A stretch of DNA of 64,000 nucleotides, taken from positions 434,001-498,000 of the forward strand of contig JAGMVK010000001.1 in assembly GCA_020747065.1 (NCBI GenBank), in the 5' to 3' direction. Shown piece by piece: positions 45,962 through 58,763 of the stretch. Made by a program: the position numbers and the translations under genes. Origin of the DNA: Cadophora sp. MPI-SDFR-AT-0126. Taxonomy: Eukaryota; Ascomycota; Leotiomycetes; Helotiales; Ploettnerulaceae. Numbering within the stretch: the stretch's first letter is position 1; every line of letters begins with the position of its first letter. The notes beneath the pieces are model-generated. The model saw nothing but the letters and a program-made list of their open reading frames with translations. It had not been told where the DNA came from and did no database searches.

Positions 45962-48336
45962 TCACTTCGCTCTCCCCTTACCCTTCCCTTTCCTCCCCGC
46001 CGGAACCTTCTCAGGCGGCAGACTCAACGTCCCACCCTCAAGTTCCCCTTTCTCTAGCCCTCCACCGCCAGCACCATCCTCCCCACCCGCTTCTTCCATC
46101 TCCCTAATCTTTCCCTCCGCACTGATACTAAACAACAAATCCCTATTACTCTCCCTCAACTCCTCGTTCTCCTCCCTCACCCTCCTAGCCTCCTCCTCAA
46201 CCTCCCCCATCCTCCGATTAACATGCTCAATCCGCTCCATCAGCCCCTCGCTCACCTTCTTCTCCTCCATCAGGCTCTTTCCAAACCCGCGAGCAATCTC
46301 GCCGCTCTTCTCCGCTTTTCGCTTCTCACGCGCGAGGTCTTTCTCGAGGTTGCTGATGATTTCCTCTTTAAGTGTTTTGTTCTCTAGCGAGAGGGCGCGA
46401 AGTTGGGAGAGGGCTTCGTCTGCGCGGGATGTGGCGGCTTGAGCTGCTGAGGAGGCGGCTGAAGCTTTGGCTACGGCTTTGCTGACTAGTTCTTCGAAGT
46501 AGACGCGCTGGCTTTCGAGCTGGCTGGTCAGGAGATGTGTATACTCCATTCCAATTCTATCAAGTTTTTCTCGCGGCACCATATCCTCTGCATCATTGTT
46601 AACATGACCGGCCGCCGCGTGGCCTCTCGAGGGAAGTTCGATGACTTTGCTATCACCTTTGCCACGGATGAGACGATGAACCCACATATCGCCCGCGTAA
46701 TCCCAGACGTGCTGGGTCTCGATCTCGAGGGCGAAGTTGTGCGCGGATTCTTTCCAGTGGTCTTTGGCGTGGCCGCCTTTGTAGCGACCGCAGCCTACGC
46801 TGCCGCAGATGAGGCAGATCCACAGGTCGTCTGTGGAATCACAGACACTGCAGAGAGAGGCTTCACCGCTGCCGAAGGGAGGGTTGTGTGGGTCTTGAGG
46901 GTAGGATGGTGAGTTGGGCGAGGGGAGCGAGAGTGATGGATTGGTATGTCGACAAACTGGACAACCGCTTCCCCGCCACTTTTGGAGACAATCGCAGTGG
47001 AAGACGTGCTGACAGAGGATGGTGAGGAGACCGGTTGTGTCATCCATACGCTCCAGACATACTGGGCATGTGGGAAGCTCGACCAGATTTGGTGTTGGTG
47101 GAGGGAATGGTCTAAGAGAGGACGCTGGAGTTGAAGATGGCGTGAAAGGGTCATGAGATAGCTCTGGGAAACTGGTGTTGGGATGTGAGGAGCTTGGCGT
47201 CTGGAAGGTAATAGACTTGATGAAGGTAACATGACATGTTTCTGGCTTTTGGAGATATTAGCTTTCAACCAGTATTACCAAGAGGAGAACAAACATACCT
47301 CCATACTATTGAACACCTTCCCATCCCACTCTTTCCTCCACCTTTTCGCTACGGCCGCATCTCTGAATTTCATAAGAACCAGATATCGATTCATCCTCCC
47401 CGTCATGACCATCCTGAAGTGGCTAACCTCATCCCTGGTCTTCTCACCCACAAAGCCCAAGAAATCATTCGTAGTGAGGTAGCTAGGAACAGCCGGAATA
47501 CACAACGTCGTGCAATCCTCTTCCTCTCCACCCATCCGACCTTCCTCATCAGCCTCATACAAATCCTCCTCCCTCATATCCTGTGTGGAAGACGGATCTC
47601 CATCGCGATACAAGTGTACCACACCCCACCCAACCTCCGTATTCTTCGTTCGGCCTTGATCAACAGGTTTGTACAACGCCTTTGTGACTTTCCCCAACGA
47701 GCCCACCGCTTCAGGCGCAAGACCAGCATTAATCCCATTACCACTTCCGTTCACAGTCCCAACACCTCCAACCGCAGAGCTACTCTCGCCCCTCTTATGT
47801 TTCGGCCTCTCCATCATATCCAGACCCTCAACCCTCACACGGCCAAACCTCCAGTCTTTCACTGCAGTCCGCAGATCTGCAGGAATGCGATTAGGATTGG
47901 GGGTAGGAAATTCTAGGGTTTGGTTCGGGGAGATGGCGGTGTAGTCTTCGGAATCTGAATTGTTCGAGGGCGAAGGACCCCGCGCTGCTCGAGCACCGCA
48001 ATCGATTACCCCTCCTACTGCAATAGCTGCCTCGTCACTTTCTCGGCCTCTGCTGAATGTGTCCTGGCCGAGTGGTTTTGATCCCGAGCCTCTTGTACGT
48101 GTCTTGAGTCGAAGGTCCTGCTTGACAGGTTCGTGGGCTGGCCAGTCTTCCGTTTGGAAGATGTCGCTGCTAGGAGGTGGGACCCAGGTAGCTCTCGTAA
48201 GCTCTTCTTGTTCTTCTTTTGTTCGGAAATGTGTTTGAAAAAGAGCTGCTGGAGACTTCGATGTGGCTTCGAGTTCTGCCTTGGTGGAGGGATAAGGATA
48301 GAGTTCGAATTTTAAGTGGTAGAAGTAAGATGGCAT
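45962..48336 (-). CDS. etp1: BRAP2/ETP1-type RING and UBP zinc-finger protein
   Basis: Exons 48336-47299 and 47245-45962 on the minus strand, 773 aa, intron 53 bp. The start MPSYFYHLKFELYPYPS is the first AUG. The BRAP2 RRM-like domain lies at about 290-365 (CIPAVPSYLTTNDFLGFVGE, FRMVMTGRMNRYLVLMKFRD, MEPETCHVTFIKSI across the splice). A RING finger follows (about 406-448: CPVCLERMDDTTGLLTILCQ, HVFHCDCLQKW, CPVCR), then a UBP-type zinc finger (CSVCDSTDDLWICLICG, GCGRYKGGHAKDHWKES) and a long coiled coil (about 590-720) ending in a basic tail. Human BRAP2 is an E3 ligase controlling Ras-MAPK signalling and nuclear import; yeast Etp1 acts in ethanol response and protein turnover. The fungal role here is inferred from the family. 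A long low-complexity N-terminal insertion is present. Confidence 0.92.
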
Positions 48337-48781
48337 AATTTCACTGGAGCAGCTATCTTGGGTATAGCATGCCTCATGACGAATGTGAGAAGGAGCTTTA
48401 ATACGGCTGAGATATTGTTCTAAAGAATTTTGTGAGGCGTTATCCAAGGATGCAGATTTTGTGGCAAAAATGGTCAAGAAGGAGCACTGAAGAAGAAAGA
48501 TCAGCCTTGTCTAGCCTCACTTCAGAATCAGCAAAACGACGAAATACGGCAACATCTAGTCACACAACACACGTTTCAAACAGATTTCATTATGGAATCA
48601 CGTATCACAAAAATAAACTCATTGCCAATTATGATGTGTCCGAATGGATATTTATTGGACTATGCGACTATCTGCATGTGCACATATCTGTGCAACGATC
48701 ACGCTATGTACGTGCCATGGTTATCCCCCAAGCCGTACCGAAACGCCACACAAATCGAAAGGAAAGAGAAACCCAGAGCAC
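48337..48781. promoter_or_regulatory. Intergenic region between RING-protein gene and polyubiquitin 3' end
   Basis: 445 bp containing the RING-protein promoter and the polyubiquitin 3' UTR, both genes being on the minus strand. No further element stands out. Confidence 0.35.
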
Positions 48782-49858
<1,077 letters not shown>

Positions 49859-50001
49859 GATTGCGGGTGTTCAGTGGTACTGGAGATGTGGTATGGAGTT
49901 TGATAGATGATGTTGATCGAAGAAGTTGATTTGAGTTCACTCGAGAAGTCGAAGATAGTTTGCAGGAAGAATGAGGGATGGTGTTGGGGAGAGAGCTGCT
50001 G

Positions 50002-50009
50002 CTTATATG
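50002..50009 (-). promoter_or_regulatory. TATA-like element of the polyubiquitin gene
   Basis: The minus strand reads CCATATAAG, about 145 bp upstream of the polyubiquitin AUG, a plausible position for a strongly expressed, stress-inducible gene. Confidence 0.4.
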
Positions 50010-50506
50010 GAAACGGCGGGGAGACTAGCGTGAGGCGCTAACGGTTCGCAATGGGCGGGCACCAAGTGAGCCAAGGGAGGCAGGAAGGGGCAGCCTGATT
50101 CGATGATTCACCACGGCGAGGAAGGAGGCGGCACTCGAACGAGCGAAGGAGTGAGCGACTTTGCGAGAAGGCTGTGGCAGTGAAGTGAATGCTTGCTTGC
50201 TTGGAGATAATCTATGGAATCACACGGAAAATTCGAGATGTGGCTATGAAATCAAAGTATTACTATTCCTTCACTTCCACCTGCACATTTCATTCCGTCG
50301 TCTATTCCAGAGTAGCATTATTCACCAGAGATGAGATATGATGTAGCTGCATTGTGCTGACCTGTCTCCTCCCTCTGTCATCATATCATCTTTGATAAGT
50401 ATCAGACCATTCGATCCATCCCATCCCATCCATCCCCCCGCAATGAGCCAGCGATAAGGCAGCGGGCAAGGCCGATTCTAGAATCTGGCCCACTTTACAT
50501 CAAGGA

Positions 50507-50525
50507 GTACAGTACTGTACTGTAC
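50507..50525. repeat. GTAC-type palindrome
   Basis: GTACAGTACTGTAC is a perfect 14-base inverted repeat (50507-50520), extended by a further TGTAC half-unit. No protein-binding role is known to me. Confidence 0.6.
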
Positions 50526-51908
50526 AGAGGTAACCACAACCAGCCAGCATGATCTCGACCCCGACCCCGCCTCCTTCGACACGAAAGCGTTGGGCGATGA
50601 TGTCGCACCCAGCCTCCTCATGTCTCGGCATCTATCCATCATATCCTATCCTCGTCGAGCAGCACCAGAGCAGCATCAAACACAACGAGTCAGATCCTCA
50701 TCAAATTTCCTCAATAATCGTGAGGCAGGAAAGGACAGAAAAAAAAAGCCCTTCACCCAGCAGGACGCAAAGGTGTCATGTCATGCTGAGTGCGGAGATG
50801 AACGGACTCGCCGCCGACCTCCTGCGTCATCAGCGACAAAGATTTGCGATTACAGACGACAAAGCAGGATATGGGCTTGGCCATATTCCGGGCTTGATTT
50901 ATCCGGGATGATGCCGACCTCGGAGACGTCACGTGCAGAGGCCGATTGTAGCAGGGGGGACTTCCGAGGGGCAGTCAAAGCCCGAGAGCAGTGAAGGTCC
51001 TGGATGAATTTTGGATCTAAACTTGAGTCGACACAACTAGCGTCAGGTCGACCAGCTTTTCACTTATTACCCAATACTCAATACTCAATTCATTCAACTC
51101 AATCAAATGATCCCAATGACTTACCTGATTAATATCCATATTCACCTTCTCAAACCATCACAAAGTCACAAGCGAGACGGGCATATCTTACATCTTCAGG
51201 TAAAGCTCTTTTATTTTGACCGAGATTTATATCTACCGGCGCCATATCGTGTGCATAGCCATACACATCCATCTTTCCTGACAAGTTCAACACCCTCCAA
51301 AGAAGGCGAGTCGCAAAGCACACCAGGCATCCTTCCGGATGCCGGTTTATCCATAGGGTTTCCGACGCCCAAGATGCATGCTCTTCGTTTCAATTCCAAC
51401 CAAACCACAAAACAAACATAAATTCTTCCAAAAGTAAAGCGTTTCTTCCATCCGTAAGATAAAACATGACGTCCGTAAAGGTAAAGAAATGCAACCGTAA
51501 AAGTCCTTGATCTCGTAATTAGATCCCCGAGTCATTCATACAGGTCTCCTGCCAAAGATAAACCATCGTAACGGGTCGTAAATATGACTTTCGCTATGCC
51601 CCATTCAAAATAAAATCAAAATGTAATATCGGAGTAGGTCTCATCCATCCACCGCTCTCTTCCCCTTCTTGTGCGAGTAAATGAAAATGAAAAGAAAAAG
51701 TAGCCCTCGCTGATGGCTTTCCATACAGTGATGGAGGAACAAATGAGAGTAAAAGTTTTCGATTCAATCGACAAAGGAAACAAGTCTGTAAGCATCTAAT
51801 GCGGCTCCGGTTTGGAGGCCTCCACTCAATGGAGCAGTGTCGCTGGATTTGTACAGGCGAAGTGCAAAGTGGGTATATAGAAAGGTATTGTCAGAAAAGG
51901 AAAAGACA

Positions 51909-54265
51909 CTAGTTGGCTCGGATGACGAGTTTCGACAAGAACTTATTGGACAAGGAGTCGAAATCTCTTCGGTCGAATTTGGCATCTGGACGAGTCTTGA
52001 GGTAGGATTCTGTTGGAGTGGTTAGTATGGAGACAGGTCTGCTCAGAAGGTTAGGCACCTACCATGCTTGGTAACATGATCCTTCATCTCAGTCATTGCT
52101 TCACAGACAGCAACGTTGTTGTTGAGAAGCTGTCCATGTCTTCGCGTATCCCACTCGGTGAATGATGGGAGCTTCTGAGAGATGGCGTGGAATAGTCCGA
52201 CGATGACACCGACTGGAGTTGTCTCCATGTCACTACAGAACTTGTTGACAGCTGCTGCATCAGGGACACGGTAATGGCAATCGAATTGCATCTCTTCCCA
52301 GACGGCAAGGAGGATGGAGGCAAGCATGAAAATCGTGGGCCAGTTCTTCAGTCTGTCACCACTGTAGACGCTCGAGTATAGCGACGACAGTTCTTCGAGG
52401 ATCTCCTTTTGAAGCTCACGCCACATATCTGCAAGTGCGCACTTGATCTGGAAGTTGATCATGACGGGTGCGATGATCTTTCCGTTGTACTTGGACTCCT
52501 CATCATCAATCAAGCCCTCCATAGGGTGTTCGTCACCGCGTTGCTCGACCATGGTGACATGGAGAGTTAGGTTGTAAGCGAGGACAAGCTTCAATGCCTT
52601 TCGGATGACTGGCACCTTCTCCTTCAGATAGTACCGGTGGGCAGTCTTCAGGATCTCAGTGATGAACGGAGTACCCTCAAAGTAGTCGTCGATGAACTCC
52701 TCGAATGGACCATCAAGATGCTTGTCGAGGTACTCGGACAGTGCTTCTGTAGATACGCCCTCAGAACCAGCGGACATTCGCTCGGTACGAGTATCGAACT
52801 CGAGGGGCTCTTCGTGCTCGGTCTCGATCCAATCAACGGTGAAGCAGCTGTCATCACTGACATATACTTCTCGGGCCATGATTGGGATGGCGAAGCCATA
52901 TCCATGGGTGATCCAGATGAGTTCCTCCTTTTGGGCAAACCCCTTGATGTTGTAGACGGAAACGCCACGGCCTGCATGTCTCTCGTAGTCCGCTCTCCAA
53001 TCCTTCATGAAGTAGCCAATGTCCTTGATATCGATACGGGTACAAGGAACCTGCCATAATCTTGCATGTGAAGGTTGGCAACCAGCACATGGTTCTCCCT
53101 TGTCACATGTCTTCTTCAAGAATTTACATCTCAGGCATGCGCGCAACTTTCTGATTTCACTCGCCTGCTTCCTTTGCTCCGGTAATAACGGTCCGCGTCT
53201 TCGTCCAACACGCTTCTCGGTATCCTTCTTTCCATTCGATGTACGGCGAATGACAGGTTTGGTGGCTTTGGCGGTGGGGCTCTTCCGTGGTGCCGAGTTT
53301 CTCCTGGCGGGAGGTGACGAAGTTGAGGATGGGGTAGTTCTACTCGATGGCGGTGACATCTTGATCGGTACGGGTGCTACGGCAGCAGCGGGGCTGACGA
53401 TCTCGTGGTTGTGATGATGAGCACCATCATGAAAGCAATTCCGGTGGTCATTGTTGTTGTTCAGATAAGTGTCTGATGCTGGGGAATATGGTGAGTATGG
53501 GTACGAGATGTCCTCGAAGCTGCCGAACGACTCCATCGTATGCCCAGTGCCGTCTGACTGTGACGAGTCCGAGTGGGTTCGAAGATGTAATGTTTGCCCG
53601 GGATTGAAGATTGCTGCGTTCTGTGCCTGCTGGTATGCTTCGAAATTGGGGAAATGATCCACCGTAGCCCAGCCATTATCACTACTTGAACTTGGGAGCG
53701 ACAGAACCTCCAGATACGTCCCAGTTGGCGAGTTGCTTCCCAAACTCTGACGTCCTATACTTGGTAGCCCATCGCTGGCTCCTGCGAAATTCATAGCATT
53801 CTCAATTTCCTGCCAATTTGCCCACATCGCTGCTTGAGCTTCCACAGTCTGTGGCAGTCCATTGAAAGGTGCTTCCATCTGAAGTCCAGCGTCGAATGTG
53901 CCTTGAGTTGTGGGGAGGTGGTAGTCGAGGGGGGAGGTCTGGAAGGTGCCCCCAAAAGCATTGAATTGCGCCCCCATTAATGAGTTGTCGGGAATATACT
54001 GTGAGAGTTGCTGTTGAGGTTGTTGCATCGGCCAATCTGTCATGAGGGTGGGCGAGTTGTTATGTCCAGCCTGAGGGAACTGTTGATGGGGGTTGTGGCC
54101 CGGCGAAGTCTCACGCCTCTCGTCAGCAGCTCCTGAGGCCATATCCAGAGGCATAGGCCAGCTCGAGCGCGCCGCCATATTGGTTGTGAATGGATATCTG
54201 GGATCTCGATGGTCGAAGGTTAGGTCTAACAGACCCTCTGGTGTGAAGTCAAGATTCGAAGTCAT
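51909..54265 (-). CDS. Zn(II)2Cys6-like protein, putative transcription factor
   Basis: Exons 54265-52063 and 52009-51909 on the minus strand, 767 aa, intron 53 bp. The open frame continues upstream of 54265, but the MTSNLDFTPEGLLDLTFDH start is preferred because the upstream part looks non-coding. Residues 1-330 are Gln/Asn/Ser/His-rich and disordered, resembling an activation region. A basic stretch (KKDTEKRVGRRRGPLLPEQR) precedes a zinc-cluster-like motif at about 377-406: C-x2-C-x6-C-x5-C-x2-C-x11-C. The spacing before the sixth Cys is longer than in most Zn2Cys6 factors. A globular C-terminal domain follows (GYFMKDWRADYERH, EEFIDDYFEGTPFITEILK, WPTIFMLASILLAVWEEMQF), and the last exon adds DAKFDRRDFDSLSNKFLSKL. 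I cannot name an orthologue; nuclear DNA binding is inferred. Confidence 0.8.
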
Positions 54266-57017
54266 TGTCGCGAGTCTTTTTTTGTGATAGGAATGGTCAA
54301 TAGTATTGTAAGAAGAGGGTAGGTGACACCGCTCTTTGAGAAAGAGGAAGACCTCACGATGAAGTCGGTGAGAGGCCTGGCTGTTCGTTAGAAGGTTGAG
54401 AAGAGCGACCGTCGAGCGAGCAGGCTCCACACAAGAAGCGGTGAGCAGAGGCCGGAAGAATCGCAAGGTGGGCACGAAGCCTGCTCAGACCACCCCAGCC
54501 CCGTCGAATCAGCACCCGGTATTTGCACACTCAAAAAGCTCACTGCAGGACGCTACTGCGCGACAACAGTCAGGTGGCCAATAGTTGACTTCGGGGCGGG
54601 TAGAGGGGGGAACAGCCAGCATGGATTTGGGGCGGGTTTAGTAGCCTTGGGGGATTTCGGGGCACTTGATGGGCCAGTTCAGCGAATACCAAGCTGCCCC
54701 TCCAGCGAGAACTCGCCTACGAAGCCCCTTAATAGCGTCGGCTAAGGGCGTGGGGAGGGGATTGAGACGCCTGTAAAAGAATAGCGTACCCACTGAAGCA
54801 GATCCTAGAGACCACTGAAGCAAAGCAAAAGCAAGGGATGACAGCCCATGTTCGCTCGCCCTAGATCCCGCGAGGCGAGCCAGCCACTGAAGATTGATGG
54901 CAAGCCTCTCAGGCCAGACCTCTCAACAACCAGGTCCGCATCCAACAGCCGAATCCTCTCTGTCCTTTCATTCATACATAGATTCAACCACAACCCTCCT
55001 TGAGAAATGAAGAATTCTGATGTTGTTGCATTCTTACACACCACTTCAAGCGGACATGGCCGTACAAGACTTTATTGTCCCGCTTACCATTGCACAATAT
55101 TGATTCCTATCTTATCCAGGAGCAGTGCAATCATCCCGAACCTGGCGGATTGGCAGCAGCGGCGTCTTGGAAAACCTTGCAAAGGACCTGCCAGTGTCTG
55201 AAAATCTCGTTACACCCCCCAGAAGAAGCCGGACCCTGAAAAGTACCCCACTCTCCAGTCCTAGCGAAACTTTGCATACTCGCTTGACCAAATTGTGTAG
55301 TGGTCACTGAGGCAAACGCGGGAGATGCTGTGATCGACAGGAAGTCGATTTGTACAAGTTCGTACCATGTTCGTTTCTCGTGGTGTTTAGAAACTGTCTA
55401 GATGATGAAAGGCTCCATTTCTGCCAATCTTGAGGCGGTTTATCCATGGAAGACCCTGGGGCAAGACTTGATAGTCCCTCGTTGTAAGTCTCCGTTTGTG
55501 AGTGCACGTCTCCCATTCTGGCTTCGGATCTCCAACAGCAGCGAACATCAACTTCGATCTGCTATCTCATCTGTCTTATTGACAGGGACGAGGGTTCTCC
55601 TGTGCTGCACGACTTATCGTTGATGGCCAACGACTGTACGCGCTGATGTTTTCGTGTACCCACGTACTGCGCAGAGGCCTCGACGCCGTGCAGAGAACCC
55701 CGCTATCTCGATCTTCCCCCTCATCCTTCAGCAACGCCTCCTTTTTCAAAGTTGCCGCCATCGAATGGAAGATGAAGTAAATTGGGGCCAAATCTAATCC
55801 AAGAGATTGAGACGGTTCAAGTAGCCAGGCACGGCAGTGTATCATGATTCAATCACGCGTCGATTGCGAGTCAGGTCTGCCCCTCAGTATTCCGACCCTT
55901 TTCGTTTCACCCAAATCAGATGGGGGGAATAGGAATTCATCTCGTCCTCATCTCCGGCCGTGGAATCGCCGGAGTCATCGTCAATCGACGACTCGTACTT
56001 CATCTTCGCGCGCAGTTGCCTCTTTGGTGATCTTACCTGTCTGCAGCTGGTCCAAAAACGAGGTGCATGTTCAAATTCATGCAGTTGACCGTGGATGCTC
56101 TTCATTGGACAAACATGATGCAAATCAGCGCATACTGACATATTGCTCGCATGCCCGGCTCAGCTTGCATTTACACTTGCAGCCCACACTCTCATGGCAA
56201 TCTCGAGGTTTCGATTTGTGTGACAGGTTAGCAGACTGCCAGCTGCCATGTAACTTAATCTCGCTGGTCGCTCAGCTCAAAGTGTTTCGAAACCACAACT
56301 GCCCCTCCCCCTCTCATCAGCCTCGGCCACCGATAACATGCCTCAGGAATGCGTACAGTTGTCGAGTGGGGTGCACAATTTGCAGATGCGGTTGACTGCA
56401 TACTCCAGTGCACTGTGATGCTTCAAAACGTCTGCAACTTCTGAGGAGATGTGTCTACAGCTGCTGTGTATATCTAGAATATTTGAGGCTGGTATATAAT
56501 GACCAAAAACAAACATATCCCCAGGTTCAAAAGAAATCAATTGGTGTTGTTCGGCAAATTGTTGATTGGTCTAAGCTCCTGGTGGGGCTGGAGGGGTCAA
56601 ACTGGAAAATACTTAAGGAATGGAAAGGAATGAGGACCTAACTTGGTGCAGACCCAAGGCTATTCCCTCGATCTCAAAGAGATATGCTGCTCAAAGACAA
56701 TGGATAATAGAAAGACATGCCGAACCGGTCAATGCTATCATATTCTCAAAGGAACTTGAGATGAAGTTCCAATTGTGAGAGCGAAAGCCAATCGAGGTTG
56801 CATTTGGCTCAAATGTCTTGGTGGGGCTTCGTCTTCGTCTAAGCGAGAGGCTAAGGAATTCGCTTGACGTTGACGTTTCCACTGCCCTTGCTTCCAACAC
56901 GAACCCGGACAATGAAAAGGAGTCCAGCGAATGAAAACATCCCTTTTGCAAAATGAGCCTCACATGACATTCCACAAAGAAAGAAGGCACCGCAAGGTTA
57001 TCTTCAAGAGACGGACC
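54266..57017. other. Gene-poor intergenic region
   Basis: 2.75 kb between divergent genes. It should contain the Zn-cluster gene's leader and promoter (54266-55000) and the RAM1 promoter. Several short frames exist (for example 55844-56395 plus, 56141-55884 minus) but lack homology or splice continuity. Confidence 0.45.
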
Positions 57018-58763
57018 ATGGCTCCCTCGTCATCATCATCTGCTGCTCCCTCTGAGACATTTGAGCGACTACTTTATGGTGGCCAGCGGACCCGCCGACC
57101 TGGATTTATTACCGAAGACTCTACCGTCGCCGAGTCGGCACCCATAGACCCTGTCTCGGGAACCATAAGCTCTCCTTACACGATGTCAACAAAGACCGCT
57201 CGCATGAGCATGATACCGGACCTTTTCACACAACTCCCGCCATGTCGCGATCTCCATATGACCGAAAGCTCTCAAGCCCAGGATGAGACGATACAAGAAT
57301 GTCTTCCATTTCTTTCTGGCGTGGACTCAGATGTAGAGTACAACGATCACGGAGTGCCACGGCTTGCCAGAAGTAGACATATTGCCTTTCTGCATAAGAG
57401 TCTGGGGAGGCTCCCAGCTGGCTATGTTGCTGCCGATGCCAGCAGGCCATGGATGTTTTACTGGGCTTTAAATGGGCTGGTTACGATGGGGGAGGATGTA
57501 TCAGGCTACCAAGAGAGAGTCATCAACACTGTCCGACCTATTCAGAATGAGACTGGTGGGTTCGGTGGAGGAAACGGCCAAATGTCACATCTTGCACCAA
57601 CATATGCTATTTTGCTATCTCTGGCTATTGTGGGAGGCACAGAGGCCTTCGATCTCATTGATCGTAAGAGCATGTGGAAATGGCTGAGTGCTTTGAAGCA
57701 ACCTGACGGGGGCTTTCAGATGTCCATAGGCGGTGAAGAAGACGTTCGGTCAGCTTTCTCTTCGTAGTGAGCATCTCATACAAACGCTAAATCATCACAG
57801 TGGCGCATATATCGCTGCTGTTATCATCACGCTCCTCGATATCCCCCTTGAGCTTCACTCCGATTCACCAGCATGGTCACGTGAAGGATCCACACTTCTC
57901 ACAGGTCTCCCGGAATGGATATCGAGATGTGAGTATTACTCTTTCTATCTTGACATTCATATCTGATTACAGTCGAAGGTCAGACATTCGAAGGTGGAAT
58001 GTCAGCTCGACCAGATGTGGAGGCTCATGGGGCATACGCCTTCTGTGCCTTAGCTTGCCTCAGCATCCTCGGGGATCCTCATGAAGTAATACCAAAGTAA
58101 GGAAACGTCGCTGCTTCTTTTGAATATACTGATAACCAGCTCTTAGATACCTCGATGTACCGTTGTTGATTTCATGGCTCTCTGCTCGTCAATACGCCCC
58201 TGATAGTGGGTTCTCGGGCCGGACAAACAAATTGGTTGATGGATGTTACAGTCACTGGGTAGGAGGGTGCTGGCCTCTGCTTGAAGCATGTCTCAATGGG
58301 ACCAAGTCTTCTTCGCAGAGGCTGGCCTCGATTACTAGTGATGGGAAACTGTACAGTAGAGAAGGTTTGATCAGGTATATCCTATGTTGCTGCCAGGATC
58401 AATCGAAGCGAGGAGGATTAAGAGACAAACCGAGCCAGTAAGTACTTCAAGTATCATCATTCCCCAACGGCAAGCTAACAGTACATCAGTTCATCCGATT
58501 CATACCACACATGCTACGTCCTAGCTGGCTTCAGCTCTGCACAGAATAATTGGCATTATAATAATCAAACATCAAAGGTCGGACCTGGCGGATCTGGCGG
58601 CCCTCTTACCTCGGCTTTCCAATGGATATCCGAACCTATCATCGAAAAGTCACAAATCTTTGATGAGGGCGACAGAATCGGAACTCTCCATCCAGTATTT
58701 GCCATACCCGAGGGTACTGCTGAGGAGATGAGAGCTTATTTTGCCTCCAAAGGGGGATTCTAA
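57018..58763 (+). CDS. ram1: Protein farnesyltransferase beta subunit
   Basis: Exons 57018-57748, 57801-57928, 57973-58096, 58147-58437, 58490-58763 give 515 aa; introns 44-52 bp. The first intron uses a weak GTCAGC donor, but this choice alone gives the conserved DVRGAY motif, so it is preferred over nearby GTGAGC. Prenyltransferase repeats are clear: ASRPWMFYWALNGLVTMGED, IQNETGGFGGGNGQMSHLAP, LKQPDGGFQMSIGGEEDVRG, GQTFEGGMSARPDVEAHGAY, GRTNKLVDGCYSHWVGGCWP. The zinc ligands are the Asp and Cys of LVDGCYSHW and the His of DSYHTCYVLAG. It joins the Ram2 alpha subunit to farnesylate CaaX proteins such as Ras and mating pheromone in the cytosol. The AUG at 57018 follows GACC and precedes a Ser-rich start; an in-frame AUG lies at 56931. 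Confidence 0.92.

Larger units (their letters stand above)
49859..51908. other. Intergenic region
   Basis: Two kb without a supported gene: polyubiquitin promoter on the left, 3' UTR of the Zn-cluster gene on the right. A CCATC-rich tract (about 50415-50440) and a GTAC palindrome (50507-50525) are present. Confidence 0.45.

Noticed and set aside
55844..56395. 183-codon frame in the region between Zn-cluster and RAM1 genes
   Set aside because: No hydrophobic pattern, domain or splice continuity; Ser/Arg/Cys-rich random-looking translation. The acidic minus-strand frame 56141-55884 was rejected for the same reason.
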